A DNA stretch of 64,000 bases. It comes from Codonopsis lanceolata (Eukaryota > Streptophyta > Magnoliopsida > Asterales > Campanulaceae). Below the pieces are notes generated by a model. That model saw nothing but the letters and a program-made list of their open reading frames with translations, did no database searches and had not been told where the DNA came from. Positions within the stretch are counted from its first letter, which is position 1. Every line of letters begins with the position of its first letter. The translations under genes were made by a program, and so were the position numbers. The stretch lies in NCBI GenBank assembly GCA_013146195.2, contig CM028378.1, positions 8,547,350 to 8,611,349 on the forward strand, given 5' to 3'. Below, piece by piece: positions 22,041-34,156 of this stretch.

Positions 22041-25000
22041 AAAATAAAGGCCCTACCCTCTCATATGCCATCCATCCCCAATACTCAATAAGCTTCACAA
22101 ATCTATGAAGCCCTTCAGCTACTAATATATAGCAATGCAAAACAATACTCTATTTCATGCAGAACTGAATCAATGGTCCTTCACTCATGTATGTCATCCA
22201 TAAATAATTATGTGTCAATGAATACTAGATTAATCATGCAAACTTATGGAACCATTTAACCACTCCTATATAACGTCAAGCAAAATTCTATTTTCTTCAC
22301 CACAACCATCAAGTTCCTTATGGAAGCTTTCCAGTTATGACAACGTCAACAATTTGCTCAGCCAATGCATATATATAACATGGGTGGCTTAATGTACGGT
22401 TAATAGACGGAAGTTATATACCACAACTAAAAGCTTGTTTTGCTTCTCTTGTAAGGAAGTTATTCCCAAAAAAACTAGTCTTTAAAGTCAATATTCCAAC
22501 TATAGCCAAAGCAATCATAGGGCTTCAGTGATGAGAACAGTGGAAAACAACCCTAGTCCAAAGCCAATGTCACACTTTATTTACTGCCCCTCCGTGAAAA
22601 ATAGATTATATCAGCTACACCATAAGATAGACAAAGCACCCAGAAAACATTTCCCTGCTACAAGTGTCTACAACTAGTGAAAAGCATGAACATTGCTCCC
22701 TGCTATAGAATAATGTTAGTACAACATAGCCGCTAGGATCTAGAGCTGAATTTCAGTCCCAACCCATCCTTGAAGTGTATGAAGCCAACATCTACAAACT
22801 GTCTTATCCAAACTAAAGATCAACAATTAAATTATGACTGCAGACGCATTATTGCTACAGAGAAGTGTTCAAAAACACAGTTGCAAGTTTTTATTTCATC
22901 AAAGCTGATCAGTCACTGAGTCATATGGATCCGTCCAACCAGCAGTTCAATCGGAAGTTGTAAGATCCTAAACTTTAGCAAACTCCCCTTCAATGAGGTA
23001 ACCCGTGGAAGTCTCTAACCGTTTATTTGAGTAAAGGGGGAGGAATAGGAGGGGTGAGGCAAGGAAAAACCTACACACATACGAGAAGCTGATCAGTGAC
23101 AAGAAACATTGTCATGCCCTAGGGTTGGTAGAGATCTACAAAATCCAGTTTTGATCACAACCTTCAACCTCGGTACCGTGACATCAATCATCTTCTCTAA
23201 TGCCATAAATGCAGAAGCATCCCGCTTCTTTCTTGAAGGAGTTGATTAGCTCCCCAAAAACTCGAAACCAAACCAGTTCCTCTTATTTGGTGAGTCATTC
23301 CCACCAAGCAATCAAGCATTTCATGTATTGCCCTTCACTCTTAGCTTCAGATTTTAGTTTATTTTGATAGGTCACTCTTAGCTTCAGATTCTTGCAATGT
23401 CTTCCACTCCAAACCTTACTGGACCCTTAAGGCCTTAACTCAAAAACTTGACATCCATCTCCTCCTAACAAGTTTATTGTCCCCTATATAAGAGGTTCTT
23501 TTGGATTCAGAACTATCTCTTTTATATTTATTAACCAGAATGTGAAGAAAAGTAATCTTCAAACAGTAACTGGGAGGAAAAGCTCAAGTAGAATGAAATC
23601 TGTTTTCAAACTCACGAGCTGGATTAGAACAATGTTTTATCTGAGAGAATTTAAGATATCGTAAGTAAGCACCTAGCAAGAGGTTTCCCTAGATGAAAAT
23701 GAAATACGAGCTACTGCATACTAAAAGTAGGTGCCCAATCAGATCAGCTTTCTTGGCTGCAGGCTGCTGGTACTAAATTTAATTTGTAAGAAAGCTTTCA
23801 AAGGAAAAGTCTGCACATTCTCAATCACATATCCAAACTGTAGGCTATTGACATAGTTCTTCGTGGAGCAAGCAAACAATCATTCTATTGGCATGCATCT
23901 TCACCTATTTCGAAGGATCCATTCCCCCAAACACGGCCATTTGAGGCATATCAGATGGAGAATGTGGCACAGGATATAACGCCACCATTTGAGTCCTCCA
24001 ACCCTGAGGTTCAATTGTAACTCTTTGAATGTGGGGAAGTCTACCTATCTTAAGCACCACAAAGGTGCTCTTTGACGTCTAGTCTACGTTAATTTGGACA
24101 GTGGAATCTTTAGATCTTTAGATGAAACTAAGGATAAGAGCTAAGCTCGTATGCATACTAGAACATTCTGCATTTCATTATGTTGTTCTCAAAGCAACAG
24201 CAGTCCACAATAATACTCAGAAAGCTTGCACCATCATCTTGTCTCATGGTCAATGCAAATTCTAAACAGAAACCGATGCTATCGAGATACTATCGAAACA
24301 GCAACAAGAAAGGAAAAGGCGCTCAGTTTCAGCATCATTAGCAGATTTGCCTCTAAGCGAGAAAACTGAGAAGCTAAAGTTCCTCCGCACAAAATTTTCA
24401 TTTATGCAAACTTACTTCTGAGCCCACAACTCATCTAGAAAACAAAACATCGAAGAAAGAGGGGGAAGACAGAGAGCCAGGTGGGTATAACTAGAATAAA
24501 ACTACATTGAAACTTGATTGTATAACACATCCAGATTCTATAATGAACAAACACCTATAAGAGACAGCAATTAAGTACATCAAGTAATATATTGCTCAAA
24601 GTTTATAAACAGATTAGTTGAGGACCTATTAAACCCACATAGCTGAGACAGAATACTTGCCTATGAACTCCCGATTAGAGGTCGGCCCCTCGTCAAATAG
24701 CAAGCTGACATCCTTCCTTCAGATGTTCCAAGCTGACATTAAGGCAATGAAGTAGCAACTCGTCCACCACAGTGGCCAGGATATCTTGACTACGGAACGA
24801 TATTGCAGAATTACAATCAAATGTAGAGGTAAAGAAAATTTTGCACCAAAAAAGATGATGCACGAAGCACGATCCTGCATAGCCATTGTCTAAACGGCTG
24901 CAATAGAACAGAAAGCACATAGCTCGTCAATGTAGCATCTTGCACAGCTTCACGCCTCTCATTCATCCTTTCATAGTAATAAGCCACGTACTCTACCATC

Positions 25001-26400
25001 CCCAAAACCCCATCCAGAGAGGTACGTTGACAGGCAGATCCACATAAATCTCAACAGGAGAAAACAACCACATTAAACACTCAATTTCTGATCAACAGAC
25101 TCACAAGATTATATAAACCTCATTCGAGTTTCCAACAAACAGGATTTTTTCAACATTGCTATATCAGAAATATAATGGCAACTCCTCCAAGGTTGTAATT
25201 TGCACTACCGTGTATTAAAGAATGGCGAAGCTCTCATCTCATGAAACTCGAATAAACCTTTGAAGCTAGTTCTCTGTATCTTTTTTGGCTAACTTCAAAA
25301 AGATAGAGCCTCAACAGCAATTCTAAAGCTTCAACAGCAATTCTAAAGCTTACGGCAATATAGTGGTGCCTTCCTTTTAATCTAAAGCTTCCTCGATTAA
25401 ACTCTATACTTAAGCTATAAAGGACCTTACGGCGCACTTTGCATATATATGAAAAGCCAAGCATGCACCATGTAGAGCGCAACTCACCTTTTGAGCAAAG
25501 TGGTATGGCAATCAAACACCACTTCAAATCCCTCAGGGGCTGTAGGTCCTCCATATGGAGTTAATTCATGTCCACATTTTTCAAGCTCAGAAGACTCTAA
25601 CAAACTCCGTAAAACCAGAGTCCTTCAGCCCACTCAAACTAAAGTAGCAAAACTAAATATACCAATTATATTCAATTAATAACACTTTATCAAATAGTAG
25701 CAACCTAAACTTCAACAGGCGTCTGCATTGTGCAACCAAAGCATGGCGGTGATAATACAAAAGAGCTCCTGTTGTCAAAGTCATTAGACAAGTACGTCTT
25801 CTGAAGATTTTATTATAATTGCATGTAAAACTACCTCTCAAACCTTCCTCCAATGAATCTTATGAAAAGAAAGTTTCTCCAGTACCCAAGGTGCATGCCC
25901 CCCCAAGCTCAAAGGGCAATTTCAAGTCATCTGAAATGCAAGCTAAGTGGATTTCTCAAAATCTTTCAAAAATTCAACATCCACCATCTATGTGACTACA
26001 CTTTCCAAATTAACATAATCTTACGCGTCCTTGCTTCCGACAGAAATTCTACAATAGAACCTTCAATATCCATGCATATTGCGCATTTATAAACAGCTTT
26101 CATAGATGGATACTTCCTACCTCCATGCAACTAAATCAAGCGGGTCTAACTCTGAACTAAGGACAAAAGGATCCTTAAAAGATGTCAATACAATGAAATC
26201 ATCTCTATTTCAATGAGTTTGTAGCATGTTGTATACTTGTATATCCTCAAGCAGGGCTGACCACGAAGAAGAGAGTATAAGCATGAAAAGTTCACATGAT
26301 AAGCATTATAAGAGATGACAAAAACAATGTTAAACCATAATAATAAAACTATTGTCATAATTGCAGCCCTGACAAAAGGGAACCTTTGCCTCAACAAGTC
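22041..26400. other. long gene-poor stretch downstream of the FLX-like gene
   Basis: No protein family is recognised. A 20-base tandem duplication (CAACAGCAATTCTAAAGCTT twice) lies at about 25312-25351. On the - strand an exon-like frame ends near 25494 with a GT donor (see findings). The part next to 26588 may include the 3' UTR of the FLX-like gene. Confidence 0.35.
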
Positions 26401-26587
26401 AAAGTAAAACAGCTTAATCATACTATTGAACTTAGTTATGATACCTAACCGAATTCAATTAAAAGGACTGCTGAAGTGCAACACAAACATAGAAGAATCA
26501 TACACTTATAGCCCATCCATATCGAATAGCCAGTAAACAAGTAAAGAAGATGCGCCTTTTTGGAAGCAAACATAGAACCATCCAATA

Positions 26588-28659
26588 TCAACGACGAGTC
26601 ATTCGAGATTTCTCAAGTCCTCCCCATGAAGCAGAACCGGAACCATACAGAGGACCTTTGTCAGCAGCACCCTGAGAACAAAGTAAATACATTAACCAAA
26701 CAATTATAAACCTGACCCTAGACCTATAACGATCTAATGGTGACAGAAGTAATCATTCATATGAACTAGTATCCTCACCAGATGAGCCCCATATCCATCG
26801 CCAAAAGATGCAGAAAAACCCCCATCAGAAGTACTGCTGAAATTCATCCCATATGATCCACCTAAACAACAAGGTACCCCCAAAAAAAGAAAATAGAGGA
26901 GATACATCATTAGACCAAGACCTAATACTTCAATAATTCTAATTAATGACATCATAGTTCAAAGACAAAGTTCTACACATGGACCAACACTAAGATTAAG
27001 CTAGTTGCTGCTATCAATGTCAAAGAGGCAGAACCATATATAAATTTGTTTGTTAGATAACCACCTTAAGGTCCACACCAGTTCTAACTGAGCATTGTCA
27101 AGAATCCATGTTTGGCCTTGGATCTGTTGGCCCCAAAGGAATATTGCACGACTGATCAACTGAAGTACTAAACCCTACTTCTCCCAGAACCAATTCATAG
27201 ATACATAATAATCTTGCTCCCACAAAAGATATATTACTAACAGCCACTATAAAGAGCTGATCTCTCAGTCCCTTTTACAGAAATGAGCTGTATTCCAGAA
27301 GCTGGAGCATATAGGTCATATATTTTACTATATATTTTTTATTGATAAGTAATAACTGTATAGTCTGTATTAATTACTGCACCTAATCAGGGGGCGCGTC
27401 CTTGAATATATCATTTGTTTTGTAAACAATGCCAATAAGAGTTTGCGGATCTGTTACTGGTTGCCAGGTAAAAGAAAAAGATAAAAGCTATAATTGTGAA
27501 CTTAAATACATGCCACGATTCAAATACGGTTATACCATGGGCGATGGACATAACATACATCAATAAATGTGTGTATCTGCCAAGGATAACATATACACGA
27601 ATAACTAAGTTACGTATTTATCTTCTGAAATATATCTCTTAACAATATGCACACTAGAGAGATCACGGCAGTATCAATAGAGGAGATCAACAGAATAAGT
27701 ACATGAAATTGTGTCTATACTCCAAAAAATGAAAATCAGCCACTGTCAGCTAAGTTGTTACAATTTAAAGAAGTTGACATGAAGAACTCATAAGCAAGCA
27801 AAAAGGACTAGCTAAAAATAGAGACAGGATATAATAGAGACAGGATATACCAGACGCCCACGGTCTAGCATCAGTATTTGCAAGCTCTGCTCGTAGCTTT
27901 TCAACCTCCCGTGCCATAGAAACCAAGTTCTTCTCCATTGCCTGTCTCTGTTCCATCAGCTCAATACTTCCCTTCTTCTCATAATCAATAGCAGCTCTAC
28001 ATGACATTTACGTGTTAGCTCAAATCATTTTTTTAACTTTTATAATCAAATAAAAAGATAATCATGTAAAACATCGTAGTACTTAATACTTATGCACATG
28101 ATTTAAGTAAAGAAAAGGATAGCAATCACCTCGCACGCATAAGCTCCTGATGAAGTCCATCAACCTCAGCTCTTAAAGAAGGAATCTGCTTGTTATCAGC
28201 TTGTAGTTTCACGAGATCTTTTGTGAGAGTCTGAACTTGCCCAGATAAATCGTGCTTAATAGATTTGAGCCTCTCAACTTCAGCTCGGAGGTGTGCAGCC
28301 TCGTTTTTTAGAGGTTCAGTGGCACGAAGATCAGCTTCAACCTTCAGACCACTCTCAATAAGCTGCCTTAATTGCATTTCATTTTCTGTTTGAATCTCAG
28401 AAATCGCAATATTCATTCGACGAAGTTCCTCTTTGGCAGCTCCTAACTCTCGCTGCAAGGCGATACGATCTTCAACCAACCTTCGATTTTCAGCCAAAAG
28501 CCTGCGGATTTCATGATGCTGCATATCAAGTTCTTCTTCTAACATAGCAGGATGTGGTGGCATTGGTCGAGGCATGTGACCCCGAGAGGGAGGTCCTTCT
28601 GGGGGATACCCTCGCCTGTTATCAAATGCCTCGCGAGGAAGGCGGTGTCTGCTTGCCAT
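26588..28659 (-). CDS. FLL3: FLX-like coiled-coil protein (FLL3-like)
   Basis: Members of the FLX family are long coiled-coil proteins; FLX itself works with FRIGIDA to activate FLC in flowering control, while FLX-like paralogues are less well defined. Coding exons on the - strand: 28659-28130, 27996-27851, 26861-26779, 26671-26588. All introns are GT-AG and the phases close to 280 residues. The N-terminus MASRHRLPRE leads into PRPMPPHPAMLEEEL (about 30-43), the family signature. A continuous coiled coil runs from about 40 to 225, with LLAENRRL, LQADNKQIPSLRAE and IELMEQRQAMEKN. The Gly/Ser-rich tail ends SWGGLEKSRMTRR. Met 28659 was chosen because in-frame upstream Mets lie in the 5' UTR intron. 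The tail and the PLD-epsilon neighbour favour FLL3 over FLX or FLL1. Confidence 0.9.
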
Positions 28660-29560
28660 TGGATATTTCCCTAGAGAAGGAGAAAAAACCATCAGGCCAA
28701 TCAGTATAATGTAAAATGAGGCAAAAATCTCACAGTTATGAACACCCAAACAATTTAAGTTGCTGCATAATTTACTGCAATCATCTCTACAATTCAAATT
28801 CTATTATCGGACCTCAATAGGCACATAAAATTGGTATCATTCAACCAATTAAAAGACCAATTTCATACCACCAATAGCAGCCACTACACCAACTATAACA
28901 ATTTCATACCATCCACTTAATTTAATCAGATCAATCTTTGAATTATTCATCGAACTCGTACTAACACTTTAAACATTTCCCTGTTCCACACAAATCATCA
29001 CCATTAAAAAAAATTATGGAACAAACAGTTCATCCATAGAAGCACAATAAATGCAGGCATATCTTTGTATGCTAAAATATGGAGGCAGTACAATCCATTC
29101 AGTTCTGTGGCTGCAAAAGTATGTGACTAGGAGCTAACTTGTCCGATACAAGTACAAACAAATTCTGCAGAATTACAAAAACAACAACAACAAAAGCACA
29201 GATATCCTGCCGTATAGTTTATCATAAAATCAATGAAGAAAAAACTGAATTCACAATTGAAGGATAGACGAAATGTAAGGAATTCATTCAACACAGCAAG
29301 AAAATACAAAGCCCTAATATCAATATGCGGTGAAAGAAGTCAATACTAGCTGAATAAAAAACCCTAAATAGTTAAAGATTGAAACCAATAAAAGTTAACA
29401 AAATTGATCGTAACGAGTCAAACCTTTTTGGAATGAATTCGGGAAGGAGGGTGAGAAAACGATTTGGTGTCGTCGAAAAGGAGCGGGAGTAGTTCCCGAA
29501 AGCTGCAACTAGTAGATATATTTGTTTGGAATTTTCTCTCTTCTCTCTCGGTGAGTCTTT
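28660..29560 (-). promoter_or_regulatory. 5' UTR with intron, and promoter-proximal region, of the FLX-like gene
   Basis: The acceptor TCTCTAG ends at 28671, eleven bases upstream of the ATG. The matching donor AAAAAG|GTTTGAC lies at 29424/29423, giving a 753-base 5' UTR intron. The untranslated first exon probably starts within the GA/CT-rich stretch at 29530-29560. The exact start is not visible. Confidence 0.6.
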
Positions 29561-30040
29561 ACTCTTTATTTTGGAGAGAATAGGGTTAAAAGTGATTTTA
29601 AATTATTTCCGAATAAAAGTGGAGAATAAAAAGAGAAGACAAAGAAATTGGTTTTTGCAAAAGAAAACTTGTGACGCTAACTGATATTCCCTACACCCCC
29701 TCCCTGTTGTTTTGCCTTTCCCTCGATGTCCCTTGATGTTATTACTTATTATATTGTTATGGTACTCCGTTACTGGATTAGAAACGGCGCATTACACACA
29801 CTATGTGTTATTTATTTCTTTACTGATTTACTTGCTAAATACTATTCCTCCATCCCCAATAAATGTATCTATTATTTTATTTTAAAATGTTTTACTTAAA
29901 TTTGCCTTCAAAAATTATGCTTACAATTTTTTGAAAAATTTTAACTTTACCCTCTATATTTGGTATAAGCATCTTGACTATACTTAAATACTAGTTATTT
30001 AACTCGTGTTCCGCACGAGTACAATTTCGAATATATATTT
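29561..30040. other. intergenic: partial MITE and a Helitron 3' end
   Basis: At about 29845 a CCTCCATCCCCAATAAATG start resembles a Stowaway left end without a partner. At 29991-30022, read on the - strand, the hairpin CTCGTGCGGAACACGAG is followed by TTAAATAACTAG and T, the form of a Helitron 3' end. The Helitron's 5' end could not be located, and the Mutator-type element has landed close by. Confidence 0.5.
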
Positions 30041-30049
30041 TTTTTTGTA

Positions 30050-31802
30050 AGGTTTAAATCTTAATTTGGTCACCTTACTTTGACAAATTATTCATTAAGC
30101 TCACTCTATTTTTTTTCATACGTTAATCATTATACTTGGTCAGAACATTCAATAAGGTCACTCATGTCATTTCCTTCCGTTATGTTGGATGGAAATATTG
30201 AAAATGACCAAAATGCCCTTAATAATCATAAGGGCTTTTATTTTCAAATGTTAATAGCTGAGGGGCTAAACTAAAAGAATAAAATTAAACTTTAAGGTAC
30301 CCTTATTCAGTTGCAACGAAAACTGAACACATGAGAGAATTAGAGAGCTCTGCCGGTGAAAATGAATCGGCGACGATGATGAATCAACCAAAGGTGGCGG
30401 AGCAGATGTAGATGAGAATAAAGGAGGAGAGTAATGGCGGAAAAGGTGGAGGAAATATGTTGTTGCCGGCGAGAACAAACAAGATCTAGGGAAGGAGGAG
30501 AGAGTAACGACGATGAGGAGATTTGAGGGGGAGTGAGGACGTGGGGGAGATGACTAGAGGGTTTTGGGTGAGAGGAAGGGGGAGAATAGAAACAAAGTTC
30601 ACCAATTTCCTAAATATATTTATGATTTGTCGGCGGTGGATGAGTAGATGAAGTAAAGAAAGGAGGAGGAGGAGAGAGCAATGGCGGACGCGGCAACGCA
30701 TTTGCGAGTCTTGGCAGCGGCGACGGGAGCTAGGTCCATAAAAAGGGATATACGCCATCTATTCTCTCCGTTAATACTATCAATTGGCCTTCGTGCTTGT
30801 TGTGTTATAAGTCATATGGAGACTTTGATCTTCGATTGGCTTCAGCAAAAAAGTTGCTCGTAGGCTCCCTTTCTTTTCGACTCTCCCTCGTCAAAATCAA
30901 TCAGATCTGAAAAAATCTCGTCAGTTGCTGGCTTTGGTGTACCGAAGACTTGGAAGTCCAAATCATAGTCTTTAGATAGAGGGTTGAGAGTCCTATAAGC
31001 AAGAAATAGAGAACTGGGGAATACGTCCAATTTAAAAGGTTAATCTCGCCAGCAAAAGGGTAAGGATCTCGAAATGGCTAGGCTATATTTCTTTCATAAC
31101 CTCCTGCAATGGCAATTATAATTCACTTGCTAATCCCCCAAAAGGACAAGAATTTCCGAAGGATGCGCTTTTACAACCTAGTTCAGGGCAGAGATTGGAT
31201 GCAAGAGAAGCGAGGCTACCATACGAAAGGTGATCCGCATCAAATCTAGGATATTCGAAGAGAACAATTCTAAGTAATTCTTTTCTTCTGGATCTTTCGA
31301 TCATAGCGCAAATCTCGTATCACTGCCAACCATTTGGTGGTAAAGTCAAAACCTATTTCCTCTTCAAAATCCCAGCCATCTAGCTTCGAAGGTTCACATT
31401 TCACAGATCTGAAAACCCCATATCTAAGCTTTTAAACTCACTGAATTGCTCTATCCAAGTGAATGATTCCATAACCCCAAATGTCTAAACGTGATGTTTA
31501 CTGTAGGTACGATGGGTTTCAACCTTGTTGGTTCCCATCTATCTCTCTCTGATACTGGAGGAACCAAACTCCAGAAATGAGGAAGCTGAAGAAATGAGGA
31601 AATTGAAAATTATATTTAAAATATTAGTAAGGGTATTTTTGGAATTTTAGAATTTTTTAAAAGTTTTCAACAAAAAATTTGGACGGAATGATGAACTTGA
31701 TATTTATGTCCAAGTAGAGTGATTAAATTGAAGAAAAAAAAAGTAGGGTGAGTTTAATGACTTTTGGCCGAAAGTAGGGTGACAAAATTGAGATTTAAAC
31801 CT
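30050..31802 (-). mobile_element. Mutator-type element with long inverted ends and gene-like cargo
   Basis: Inverted termini of about 185 bases (30050-30232 and 31617-31802) both begin AGGTTTAAATC and share words such as TTTGGTCACC/TTTTGTCACC. They are flanked by a perfect 9-bp duplication, TTTTTTGTA (30041-30049 and 31803-31811), which is diagnostic of Mutator-like elements. No transposase is encoded. The interior holds coding-like - strand sequence (next entry), the pattern of a Pack-MULE. Confidence 0.8.
30842..31400 (-). pseudogene. unidentified gene fragment carried by the Mutator-type element
   Basis: On the - strand a frame with FDFTTKWLAVIRDLRYDRKI shifts by one base into KELLRIVLFEYPRFDADHL..YGSLASLASNLCPELG (about 31375-31116), and a separate segment has FLAYRTLNPLSKDYDLDF and DLIDFDEGESKRKGAYEQ (31030-30842). 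The composition looks like real protein, with possible introns between the pieces. I do not recognise the family. Confidence 0.5.
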
Positions 31803-31917
31803 TTTTTTGTAATAATAATATAGTTTTTAGTCATTATAATTAGAATGTTAATCTTTTCTATTGTTATAATAAATTTTTTTTCTATTGTTACTAATATTAA
31901 ACGATTTTTTACCTAAA

Positions 31918-32285
31918 TATTTTTAAAATTAACATAAATTTCTAACTAACGCGAGATACATATTTTGTATTAGTAATAATAGTAAAAATCTTTGATCTAA
32001 AGACTTTTAAAATTAAAATCTAACTTGATAATAATATTAAAAGTTTTTTTGTTAAAAACTTTTAAAATCATAATTCATTTTTGAACAATGTGGGATACTT
32101 ATTTTTTCTATTTATATTGGTAATGAAAGTTTAAATCTTGTATCTAAAGACTTTTAAAACCAACACCGCATTCTAACCATATGGTATATATATTTTCTAT
32201 TAGTAATAATAGTAGTAGATAAAAAACTTTTTAACCAACATTCATTTTTAAATAATGTGAGATATATATTTTTATTGGTAATAAC
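31918..32285 (+). repeat. degenerate AT-rich tandem repeat, about three units
   Basis: Units of roughly 110-130 bases share GAGATACATATTTT/GGGATACTTATTTT, a TATTAGTAATAATAG stretch and CTAAAGACTTTTAAAA. Similarity between units is moderate. Confidence 0.55.
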
Positions 32286-33690
32286 ATAAAAATGCATTTT
32301 TCTAAACATTATTTAATTTTAAAACATTATTAGTTTGTATGTTTTGAATTAGACAACTTGATAACTCCCCTATTTTAAAAAAGATCCAACTATTCTATTT
32401 GACATGTTTCATACAAAAAGTCATATTTTAAAAATTATATTTATAATTTTCATAATTTTTTATCCTTTATCTTCAAATTGTGTTGTAAGGATAATGATTA
32501 TGTTTTGATTATTTTTTAAAAATTGTGATAAACTCTAGTGGCATTAATATAACTTTTAATTATTACTTTTCAAACTAGGACTTTTTAAGAAAAATTGAGG
32601 AAGAATTATATAACTGTACTCGACTCAAATAAAAACAATTTCACAATAATAGGATGTATAAGAGTTGTGCATTATTAGTTTTGTAACGATCTATGTTGAG
32701 ACTGACTATTATAAAAAGCGAAATGCTAAGTCAACAAATGGACTGATGGTGTGGTAGTTTGTGTACAATTATTGGCCTCACTTTTCAAAACAATAATGGA
32801 ACCCAAAAAATCCTACGGACACTAATATTACTAAAACAAAAATCAATGTTATTTATGTGGCAGCTTTATATTTATTTTCTCCAACCTAAAATTAACAATA
32901 TTTATTTTTTTACCTAATGCCACTATCTCTCTCTCACACAATGATGTGCTTACAACTAAGTCTTGATGAAAGATAAAAAAAAAATTATCAAAATACATTT
33001 GGATTTCATTAAGGCTTAGTTATAGTGATAGTTGTAAGATTAGAGAATCACCAATGCAACCGTAAATTTAATCCTACGTGGCCGTGAGTAATCCACACCT
33101 TCAATCATATATGTCATTTTTTTCTCATTTGATTCACATTCAATCAAAATGAATCTCTCCAATGCAAATGTAGATTTAATCTTATGTGGCATATATTCCA
33201 CTACTAAAATAATATTTGAAAAAAAAGGGGAAAAAAAAAGAACAACCAATAGAAATAGTTTTAAAAAGAATAATAATGACTATAATATATCCACACCCTC
33301 AAGTAGAATGTGAAAGATTAACGTTGGTATCCACGTGTGAATAAATTTGGTTGCCAACTTGTCACGCCATATCTACACTTATCATCCACAATTTTTTTTT
33401 CAAAAAAAAAATATAAATCTCAGGTGATATCTAAATTTTTTTACATCTACATTAACATTAGAAATGTTCTGAGTTGTAGCCATAGCATTTTTGCTCTCCA
33501 TCTCTCTCTCCCTCCCATTAATTACGCTATTTCCTCTCCATTTTTAAAGTTTTATCTTTACAACTCTTTGACATGTTGCTTCTAACCCACAACAGTTCAT
33601 CACAAATTTGTACTCATAACTGTATCATAATCATTTATTTCTACAATGGCACATTTTTTGTTCTTTTCAAAATTATTACATCTCTCTCTC
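32286..33690. other. AT-rich gene-free stretch
   Basis: No gene seen. A ~40-base segment (CCAATGCAACCGTAAATTTA at about 33052) recurs in diverged form at about 33160. Confidence 0.3.
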
Positions 33691-33717
33691 TATATATATA
33701 TATAGAGAGAGAGAGAG
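33691..33717 (+). repeat. TA/GA microsatellite
   Basis: A run of TA dinucleotides followed by GAGAGAGAGAGAG. Confidence 0.8.
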
Positions 33718-34156
33718 GATCGGCCATGACGGGGGGCGAGAAGGGCGACCGCCTAGGGCCCCTAATTTTTGGGGGCCTAAATTTGTAGAAATTACATTAT
33801 GTATTGTATATATAATTTAATGTTAAAAATACTCACAATTGCTTTGTTGGTGTAGTGGTGAGCTGTTCAAAGAATCTTTTGGAGACCAAAGGTTGGAATC
33901 CTTGTAGGGTGATGAACTTTTTATTAATTTTGGTTTGTGAATTACTTTCAAAGTTATATTTTATATAACATACTTTAAAATTAATGATAAACTAGTTGTC
34001 TCAATGGTTATTGATTGAGGTAAGATATGAGATGAGATTAGAGGTTCAATCCTTAAGCTAAACTTTTTTTATTATTATTAAATTTTTATTGTGATATTTC
34101 TATAGAGGGCCCTTTTTCTTTTGTCATGGACCCCCAAAAATTCAAGATCGACCATG
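33718..34156. mobile_element. unclassified short repeat element with tRNA-like words
   Basis: Direct repeats GATCGGCCATG (33718-33728) and GATCGACCATG (34146-34156), 10 of 11 matching, look like a target duplication. Between them, GGCCCCTAATTTTTGGGGGCC near the left (split by a mismatch) and GGGCCC plus CCCCCAAAAATTC near the right are partly inverted. Inside are two polymerase III-like segments: GTGTAGTGGTGAGC with GGTTGGAATCC, and GTCTCAATGGTTA with GGTTCAATCC. The class is uncertain. Confidence 0.45.

Noticed and set aside
33841..33910. Possible tRNA gene
   Set aside because: A- and B-box-like words are present, but I could not form a cloverleaf with a proper acceptor stem and anticodon arm.
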